Both the position numbers and the translations under genes were made by a program. From Lentisphaerota bacterium (GTDB lineage: Bacteria; Verrucomicrobiota; Kiritimatiellia; UBA8416; JABMPJ01), in the NCBI GenBank assembly GCA_013203785.1, contig JABMPJ010000132.1, positions 1 through 40,479 of the forward strand: a DNA stretch of 40,479 nucleotides, in the 5' to 3' direction. This document shows, one piece after another, positions 33,611 through 40,479 of this stretch. Positions within the stretch are counted from its first letter, which is position 1, and each line of letters starts with the position of its first letter. Under the pieces are notes generated by a model, which saw only the letters and a program-made list of their open reading frames with translations, did no database searches and was not told where the DNA came from.

Positions 33611-34375
33611 TCACTTGTTCGTCACGGTGAGCTTGCCGTCGGGGCCCATCTCGGAGTTAGCGCCTTCCAAAGCCGCTTTGGCCTGACGCGCGGAAGCCGT
33701 CTCGAGATTCAGCGTCTCGCGCAGGGCGGCGCTAACGGCCGCCGCCAGCATTTCCGATCCCTCCGCCGTCACATGGTAGATGTCCCGCCAGACCGTCGCC
33801 CTATCCATGGGGTCCATCAGCGCGAACAAATCGTTCGTCGGAATCTTTTCGTCCGTCACAACCTGCGCGGCAATGGCGTTGAGCGCCTTGACCGTTTGCG
33901 TGGTAGCAGGATCCTTGGACGGCGTGGTGCTGGCCCAGATAATGGGCGTACCGGGCTCCCGTTCTCTGATCAGTGCGATGGCGGCCCGAAGCCGCCTTTC
34001 CCAATCAGTGCGGTCGCTCTTCAGACTATGCAGTCCGTTGTTGATGTGGATCGCGGCATAGTCGTATTCGTCCAGATAATAGGCCAGTGCACGGAGGTAG
34101 CTTCGATCGCACAAGCACTGTGATGTGGTGAAAACGCTCACGGTGGCTATGCCGGCGAGGCCCTGACAGACCCCTTGTTGGTACCCCTTGCAGATCGAGT
34201 CGCCGACCAACAGGATGCGGGGGAGGCTGTAGTCGTTGGCGTTGAACGCGTAGGAGGAAATCCATGATGTCGCGTCTCGCTTGGGCCCCATCTGATCCGG
34301 GGCCTCTTCCTCGGCCCGCCCAGCACTCAGCATGAAAAGGGCTCCCGCGAAAATGAGCCACAACATACGTTTCAT
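33611..34375 (-). CDS. Secreted SGNH/GDSL-family hydrolase (putative carbohydrate esterase)
   Basis: A 254-residue exported esterase-like protein. The signal peptide occupies about 1-21 (LWLIFAGALFMLSAGRA). The catalytic serine is S60 in LLVGDSICKG (block I). The oxyanion asparagine is N112 or N113 in HINNGLH (block III), and D198/H201 in WRDIYHVTAEG form block V. Such enzymes often remove acetyl groups from polysaccharides, which would suit this locus. It ends 17 bases from the convergent GH95-like gene and is divergent from the third URO-D-like gene. Confidence 0.87.
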   Translation of the reverse strand: MKRMLWLIFAGALFMLSAGRAEEEAPDQMGPKRDATSWISSYAFNANDYSLPRILLVGDSICKGYQQGVCQGLAGIATVSVFTTSQCLCDRSYLRALAYYLDEYDYAAIHINNGLHSLKSDRTDWERRLRAAIALIREREPGTPIIWASTTPSKDPATTQTVKALNAIAAQVVTDEKIPTNDLFALMDPMDRATVWRDIYHVTAEGSEMLAAAVSAALRETLNLETASARQAKAALEGANSEMGPDGKLTVTNK

Positions 34376-34587
34376 ATGGATCCTTACACTGTGTAGACTT
34401 GGCAGCCTGCGGCGCTTACCATCAGTCGAAGATCAACATCCGCTTTGTGTTCAAATGTGCCAAATGCAAGCCATCCTTGCCATGCCTTTTCTCTATCACG
34501 ACCGGTCTTGTGCCTGCTAGCGTTAAATGGGTCTTGCGGAGACGGCGGCAGCCCCGCGCTGGCTGGCGTCCCGGGAGGTCGCCCACA

Positions 34588-35718
34588 ATGGGAAAGAGCG
34601 CCACCATGACTGAACGCGAACGATTTCTGATGCAGATGGCTCCCAACCCTTATGATGCGGCCCCGAATTGGGAGTTCGGCTTCTGGGACGCGACATTGCC
34701 AGCCTGGCATCAGCAAGGGCTACCCATCGACGTCAACTCGCAGAGTGCGGCACACCGCTATTTTGGCTTGGAGAATCCCCATTTTGGGAAGGGATACTTT
34801 CTACCGACCGGCGCTACGCTGTGCCTGTATCCCTCCTTGCCAGCACGCAGCCTGGGCGTTCGAGACGGACACGAGCTGCTGATCGATGGCGACGGAGTTA
34901 CGTACATGCAGATGCAGGAGGGCGCGCGCACGATCCCGCACTATGTGGACCACACGTTGAAGAGCCGCAAAGAGTGGGATGAGTTGTACAAGCCGAGGCT
35001 TGATCCGACAACACCGGGCCGTTTTCCCAACGTGGATTGGGAGGCCATCCATCAGGATTTCGACGCGCGTGGCGCCCCCCGGTTCCTCTATCTGGATGGC
35101 TTCATGGGATACCTTCGGAACCTGATGGGCTTCGAGGCCTTTGCCATGCTGCCGTATGACGATCTGGACCTGTTTGAAGAGATGGTCGAGACGCTGACCA
35201 GGATCAAAGAGGCCCACCTCGATACGTTGCAGGGCCATGTGCAGATCGAGATGGCGCATTTTTGGGAGGATATCTGCTACAACGCCGGCCCGATCGTCAA
35301 TCCGACGGCCTTTCGCAATATTGTGGTGCCGCGTATGAAGCGCATATCGGACCGTTTACGCGCCGAGTTCGGGTGCCGCTACGTGAGCGTTGACTGTGAT
35401 GGCAACTTCCTGGCCCTGCTTGACGGGTGGATCGAGGCTGGCGTCAACAGCATCACGCCGTGCGAAGTCGATGCGGGCATGGATATTCTGATGCTACAGG
35501 AGCGCTATGGGGATCGATGCACCTTTCAGGGCGGCATTCAGAAGAAGACCTTGATCTCAGGACCTGATGCGATCGACGCCGAGCTACAGCGTGTGTTGCC
35601 CGCCGTCCGGCGTGGCGGCTACCTGCCACACCTAGACCACGCCTGCCCGGCCAATGTGCCCCTCGATAACTACCGATACTACGTGCGACGGAAACGAGAG
35701 CTGCTGGGGTGCGCCTGA
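34588..35718 (+). CDS. URO-D superfamily protein (third copy)
   Basis: A 376-residue barrel protein of the uroporphyrinogen decarboxylase superfamily, in the group with YVSVDCDGN, a conserved tryptophan helix, and NSITPCEVDAGMDI followed by CTFQGGIQKK. The H-x-C motif of methylcobamide methyltransferases is replaced by V-D-C, so a different metal site or reaction is likely. ATG 34588 has GGGAGG 9 bases upstream. The downstream ATG 34606 is an alternative, and the open reading upstream to 34399 has no family similarity. It probably shares a transcript with the GH63-like gene 115 bases downstream. Confidence 0.75.
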   Translation: MGKSATMTERERFLMQMAPNPYDAAPNWEFGFWDATLPAWHQQGLPIDVNSQSAAHRYFGLENPHFGKGYFLPTGATLCLYPSLPARSLGVRDGHELLIDGDGVTYMQMQEGARTIPHYVDHTLKSRKEWDELYKPRLDPTTPGRFPNVDWEAIHQDFDARGAPRFLYLDGFMGYLRNLMGFEAFAMLPYDDLDLFEEMVETLTRIKEAHLDTLQGHVQIEMAHFWEDICYNAGPIVNPTAFRNIVVPRMKRISDRLRAEFGCRYVSVDCDGNFLALLDGWIEAGVNSITPCEVDAGMDILMLQERYGDRCTFQGGIQKKTLISGPDAIDAELQRVLPAVRRGGYLPHLDHACPANVPLDNYRYYVRRKRELLGCA

Positions 35719-35833
35719 CGGATCCGGTCTGAGCGCCCGGCACTGACCAGGGGCACGCTCTTGCCGAACGACGGAATTCATATCTACGAAAGGAACGGGG
35801 GCGAATGCCATTGGCTTTCGCGCGATTCCGCTG

Positions 35834-37360
35834 TTGCCCCTGCCCGACGGGGGGCGATTCGATGACAAACTTCCGATCACCACACTGTGCGAACTGGGAC
35901 CACACGATTCGGCCGGAGCGTACCACCACGTGGCCTTTCAGGTGCCGATCACACGTGACGCCCTGCACAGGTTTTTGCGTCTGGAGCTGATCTCGGGCAA
36001 CGGCATGATTGTGCCAGCTTTCCAGCCGGGTGAGGCCGCCACGGTGCACGTCGAGTGGACCTTTGATGGCGCGATCCTCGACGCGCGGGTAACGAGTGAC
36101 CGGCCCCTGGATCTGCTGGTGCTCCTGAATGGATGTCTGCAGCCCGCTACGGTCGCGGCCGTCACCGCCGAATCGGCATCCCTGGAGCAAAGCGGCTGGG
36201 TCGTTCATGCGGGGGTGCAGGGCCAGCGGAAGGGCGAGGCGGCCGAGAGCAGTCTGGAGCGGTTGGAGGCCCGACTGCGGGGCCTGCCACTGGTGGCGTC
36301 GGACGCCCCCCATTGTGTCGCGGGGCATTGCTTCCGTCTGAGGCCAGGCGTACTGGTTCATCTAAGCCTGGCGGAGGTTCCGGTGGTTGCCGAGCCCCGG
36401 CGCATTGAGGAACGCCTGGAGGCTGGCCGACTGGCCATGCAGACACGTCAGATGCGCAGTGCGGGGGCGGCCGATTGGGTCGAAGAGCCAGGTGCGGCGG
36501 CGTGGTTGAGAGCCGAGGCGGAGCGAGTAGCCGCGCGCTTGCGCGAACAGCTCTTCGATCCGGAGGTGGGCTACTACCAGAACCGCTTCTTTGATGGCCA
36601 TTTTTCATCCGTTAAGACCATGGACCTGTTCTACCCCCTGCTGGCGGAGGTGTGCAACGATTCCGTGCGTGACCGCTTGCACGCGATGCTGCTTGATCCG
36701 CTACAGTTCTGGGGCGAGAACGTCATTCCGACGGTCAGTCGCGACGATCCGGCCTACGGGGACGAGGTCAACCGCGAGCCCTACTGGAAGGGCAACTACT
36801 GGCGCGGCAACATCTGGCCGCCGACCAACTACATCACCTATCTCTCTGTCCGGATGGCGGGCTGGACAGATGTGGCGTCGGAAATAAGCGCCAAATCCCG
36901 GCGGCTATTCATGGAGGACTGGCTGCCGCGACACCACGCCAATGAGAACTACCCGCCCGAGGGCGGCACCGCACGCACATGGATGTTTGCCGGAAACGGC
37001 GGGCGCGATCCGCACTATCTCTGGGCGGGGCTGCTACCGCTCATCGCCTTGGAGGAACTCTTCGCCGTTGAGGATGTGGGAGAGGGCCTGCGCTTTGGTT
37101 CGCTGGACCCGCTCTCCTGGGGGGCGTGGGAAGGTTTCCTCTACGGCGGTCGGCGCGGAAGCGTGTGCTGCAACGCCAACGGGCTCTCTCTGGAGATCGC
37201 CGACTGGCTGCGGGTGACGAGTGATGGACCGATCGCGGTCCGTGAATTCCGACGGGAGGGGGCGCGAACCCGCTTCCGGTACAGCGCCCAGAAGCCGGTC
37301 GCCCTGGAGATCGTGTGGGACGGCCGACAGGAGCACCTGAACCTCCCCAAGAGGGCATAG
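35834..37360 (+). CDS. GH63-like (trehalase/MGH-type) hydrolase with likely internal loss; start uncertain
   Basis: A 508-residue protein. The N-terminal ~200 residues form a beta-domain. From about residue 225 the chain matches the C-terminal half of the GH63/mannosylglycerate-hydrolase toroid (LFDPEVGYYQNRFFDG, LDPLQFWGENVIPTVSRDDP, YWRGNIWPPTNYITYLSVR, ANENYPPEGG with the likely base glutamate). The first half of the toroid is missing: the segment with PVSR-W, the RSQPP loop and the D-SPM-D general-acid motif, about 250 residues. The break is near 36470-36510 (about residues 213-226). Activity is doubtful. The called TTG start has no ribosome site. The frame stays open back to 35747, and the ATG at 35805, which has AGGA and GGGGG before it, is in another frame. 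A 5' frameshift or loss is therefore also possible. Confidence 0.75.
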   Translation: MPLPDGGRFDDKLPITTLCELGPHDSAGAYHHVAFQVPITRDALHRFLRLELISGNGMIVPAFQPGEAATVHVEWTFDGAILDARVTSDRPLDLLVLLNGCLQPATVAAVTAESASLEQSGWVVHAGVQGQRKGEAAESSLERLEARLRGLPLVASDAPHCVAGHCFRLRPGVLVHLSLAEVPVVAEPRRIEERLEAGRLAMQTRQMRSAGAADWVEEPGAAAWLRAEAERVAARLREQLFDPEVGYYQNRFFDGHFSSVKTMDLFYPLLAEVCNDSVRDRLHAMLLDPLQFWGENVIPTVSRDDPAYGDEVNREPYWKGNYWRGNIWPPTNYITYLSVRMAGWTDVASEISAKSRRLFMEDWLPRHHANENYPPEGGTARTWMFAGNGGRDPHYLWAGLLPLIALEELFAVEDVGEGLRFGSLDPLSWGAWEGFLYGGRRGSVCCNANGLSLEIADWLRVTSDGPIAVREFRREGARTRFRYSAQKPVALEIVWDGRQEHLNLPKRA

Positions 37361-37411
37361 GAATCGGACCTGTGTGATTCTGAGCCAGCCCACTTGAAAC
37401 AGACGCCTCTC

Positions 37412-37440
37412 TTCATTGCCACGCATGTTCATGCTATGAT
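37412..37440 (+). promoter_or_regulatory. Candidate promoter of the second PhyH gene
   Basis: TATGAT at 37435-37440 is a good -10. At 17 bases upstream lies only a weak -35, TTCATT (37412-37417). The start would fall near 37447, at the foot of the hairpin described next. Confidence 0.4.
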
Positions 37441-37443
37441 ATA

Positions 37444-37521
37444 CCCACCACTCGACATCGGCGTCGCCTCCCGAGCGGGATCAATGGGCGTACGAGGCGA
37501 TGAACGATGGTAGGTGGTGGG
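37444..37521 (+). promoter_or_regulatory. Strongly structured 5' leader of the second PhyH gene
   Basis: Three nested stems share one axis. CCCACCAC (37444-37451) pairs with GTGGTGGG (37514-37521), CATCG (37456-37460) with CGATG (37505-37509), and TCGCCTC (37464-37470) with GAGGCGA (37494-37500). Small internal loops separate the 20 base pairs, and the apical loop has 23 bases. It sits between the predicted transcription start and the PhyH ribosome site at about 37553. It matches no riboswitch class I recognise. A regulatory leader or a binding dyad are both possible. Confidence 0.5.
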
Positions 37522-37566
37522 ACAAGCAGGCTGGCAAGCTGCGAAAGAGAACAGGAAAGAGATAAC

Positions 37567-38457
37567 ATGAGAGACTACACGACAGAACGACAGACGTTTG
37601 AGCGGGATGGTGTGGTGATTATCAAGGATGTCTTGACGGAGGCGGACTTTGCACCGGTGCAGGCAGAGCTGGAAGCATTTGTCGATCAGCGCGCCCGCGA
37701 GCTGAAGGCCGCAGGGAAACTCGACAACCTGTGTGAAGGACTCGATTTTGGGTATCGTATCGTTGGGCTGTATGCTCAGTGCAAGGAGATCGTCTCTGGG
37801 CTGGACATCATGGAGATGCGGTCGAAATCCATGTTTGATTTTATCCACACGGAGCGCCTCCTGGATCTGGCCGAGGCTTTTCTCGGCCCGGAGCTCACAT
37901 GCAACCCGATTCAGCATCTGCGGGCCAAGATGCCGATTTCAGTAGATGGCAGCAATGCATTCATGAACGTGCCTTGGCATCAGGATGCGGCCGTGACGCT
38001 GGAAGAGGCCGACCCGACCAGTGTCTACACGTTTTGGATGCCGATGATTGATGCCAACCGCGAGACGGGCTGCATGGAGGTCATTCCGGGGTGCGGGCCG
38101 ATCGGACTGATGAACCATATCCCCGGAGCCTACGGCACCGAAGTGGACCCCGCCGTCCTACCGGACACCGAGCCGGTGACCGCGGCGTGCCCGCGGGGGG
38201 GCGTGGTTGTGATGAATAAGCTGACCCCTCACCACGGCATTCCAAACGTATCTGATCGGGCCCGCTGGACGATCGACCTGCGCTACCAAGTCACAGGTCA
38301 GCCGACCGGTCGCTCGTTCCATCCCGACTTTCCCGTCCGCAGCCGCGCCAACCCCGCATCGGTAAAGCGGGACTATGCCTGGTGGTGCCAAGCATGGGAG
38401 ACGGCTCTGGTTACCTCAAAGGGCATGGGCGGTCATCGCGTGACCAAGGCAAAGTGA
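37567..38457 (+). CDS. Phytanoyl-CoA dioxygenase (PhyH) family protein
   Basis: A 296-residue Fe(II)/2-oxoglutarate oxygenase. The metal ligands are H138-Q-D140 (NVPWHQDAAV) and a distal histidine, H222 or H223 (LTPHHGIPNVSD). The arginines in the following strand (RARWTIDLRY) would bind 2-oxoglutarate. The ATG at 37567 with AGGA about 10 bases upstream is preferred. The reading from 37507 lies inside the structured leader. It is only distantly similar to the PhyH at 13873-14709, differing in length and in the residues around the motif, so the two probably act on different substrates. Confidence 0.9.
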   Translation: MRDYTTERQTFERDGVVIIKDVLTEADFAPVQAELEAFVDQRARELKAAGKLDNLCEGLDFGYRIVGLYAQCKEIVSGLDIMEMRSKSMFDFIHTERLLDLAEAFLGPELTCNPIQHLRAKMPISVDGSNAFMNVPWHQDAAVTLEEADPTSVYTFWMPMIDANRETGCMEVIPGCGPIGLMNHIPGAYGTEVDPAVLPDTEPVTAACPRGGVVVMNKLTPHHGIPNVSDRARWTIDLRYQVTGQPTGRSFHPDFPVRSRANPASVKRDYAWWCQAWETALVTSKGMGGHRVTKAK

Positions 38458-38727
38458 CCTTATAGGGCCCCCTCCATCGGGACAACCGGGCGGCGCGGCA
38501 ACAACCGGGCGGCCATGCCCTCCTCCCCGCAGCTTGATCTTGCGACGTCAGGAGGCACGCCGCCCGATGATGCGCCATTCTGTCTCACTCTTCATGCCCG
38601 AAACCCCATCCGGGACAGGATGTCTCAGTTGTCAGGCGCGGCGCAGCGCCAGAACTAAATCCACATACATATGTAATCAACTTATTGCCAATACATTACG
38701 CTGTTAGTCATCGGAAGTAACACCGCT
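38458..38727. other. Intergenic region before dnaK with repeats and a hairpin
   Basis: ACAACCGGGCGGC occurs twice, at 38482-38494 and 38501-38513. The second copy forms an imperfect hairpin with GCCGCCCG at 38569-38576, extended inside by GCC...TCCT pairing with AGGA...GGC, giving about 15 base pairs over 38506-38576. It may end the PhyH transcript. No T-run follows. The remainder (38580-38727) turns AT-rich before the dnaK promoter. No CIRCE inverted repeat (TTAGCACTC-N9-GAGTGCTAA) is present. Confidence 0.45.
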
Positions 38728-38742
38728 TGGCACGCGCATTGC
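38728..38742 (+). promoter_or_regulatory. Sigma-54 (RpoN) promoter of dnaK
   Basis: TGGCACGCGCATTGC matches the -24/-12 consensus almost perfectly: TGGCACG, 4 bases, TTGC, with GG (38729-38730) and GC (38741-38742) separated by exactly 10 bases. The predicted start near 38754 gives a leader of about 35 bases to the dnaK ATG. No competing sigma-32-type promoter was recognised. Confidence 0.75.
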
Positions 38743-38788
38743 GTATGTTCTGAACCGCATTCTTTGGATTAAGAAAGGAAGAGACAGT

Positions 38789-40479
<1,691 letters not shown>

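Noticed and set aside
35453-36361. 302-codon minus-strand frame across the URO-D-like and GH63-like genes
   Set aside because: It spans two conserved plus-strand genes and is rich in low-complexity proline/arginine translation typical of shadows.
38458-38788. CIRCE element or sigma-32 promoter for dnaK
   Set aside because: Looked for the TTAGCACTC/GAGTGCTAA dyad and heat-shock boxes and found neither. The sigma-54 element is the only strong match.

Overview
The window looks like part of a bacterial chromosome of about 60% GC, most likely from the PVC superphylum and best fitting Kiritimatiellota or Lentisphaerota. This is inferred from gene content only: a type III glutamine synthetase, a bacterial GltBD glutamate synthase, and a dense set of sulfatase, fucosidase-type and DUF4838 enzymes, Gfo/Idh oxidoreductases, PhyH dioxygenases, URO-D-like proteins and sugar-sensing regulators. 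No rRNA gene or phylogenetic marker search was available to test it.

Left part (1-9000): nitrogen assimilation. glnN sits behind a textbook sigma-54 promoter (GG-N10-GC) and is followed by a hairpin and by gltB-gltD, whose stop and start codons overlap. Together they form the GS-GOGAT pathway. Next comes a small tRNA locus (9000-9540): a decayed tRNA copy, an intact tRNA-Thr(CGT) and a GIY-YIG endonuclease gene starting 14 nt after the tRNA.

Middle and right part (9565-38457): a carbohydrate-utilisation island made of short units, each with its own regulator. (a) GntR-type sugar sensor with a sugar kinase-HAD phosphatase fusion. (b) URO-D-like protein and a PhyH dioxygenase. (c) ThuA-like protein, Gfo/Idh, AraC regulator and a GH116-type N-terminal half. 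(d) Sulfatase, URO-D-like protein, AraC regulator and Gfo/Idh. (e) Secreted DUF4838 enzyme, GH29 fucosidase remnant, exported beta-repeat protein, second GntR-type sugar sensor and a GH95-like enzyme. (f) SGNH esterase, third URO-D-like protein, GH63-like enzyme and a second PhyH. The enzymes together suggest breakdown of a sulfated, fucose-containing and possibly methylated or acetylated polysaccharide. The substrate is an inference.

Right edge (38458-40479): dnaK, preceded by a second textbook sigma-54 promoter and running off the window. Its last ~480 bases differ in composition from the rest of the gene.

The two most notable patterns are these. First, five copies of an 11-bp element (TGACYCAKTYR) lie only in the intergenic regions of unit (e), three of them at defined promoter positions, which suggests a local regulon of the adjacent GntR-type regulator. 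Second, four enzyme genes have lost parts at abrupt breakpoints: a GH116/Gfo-Idh double truncation at about 16650, a GH29 gene lacking its barrel core at about 27640, and a GH63-like gene lacking half its toroid at about 36500. These could be real deletions or assembly artefacts and should be checked against reads.
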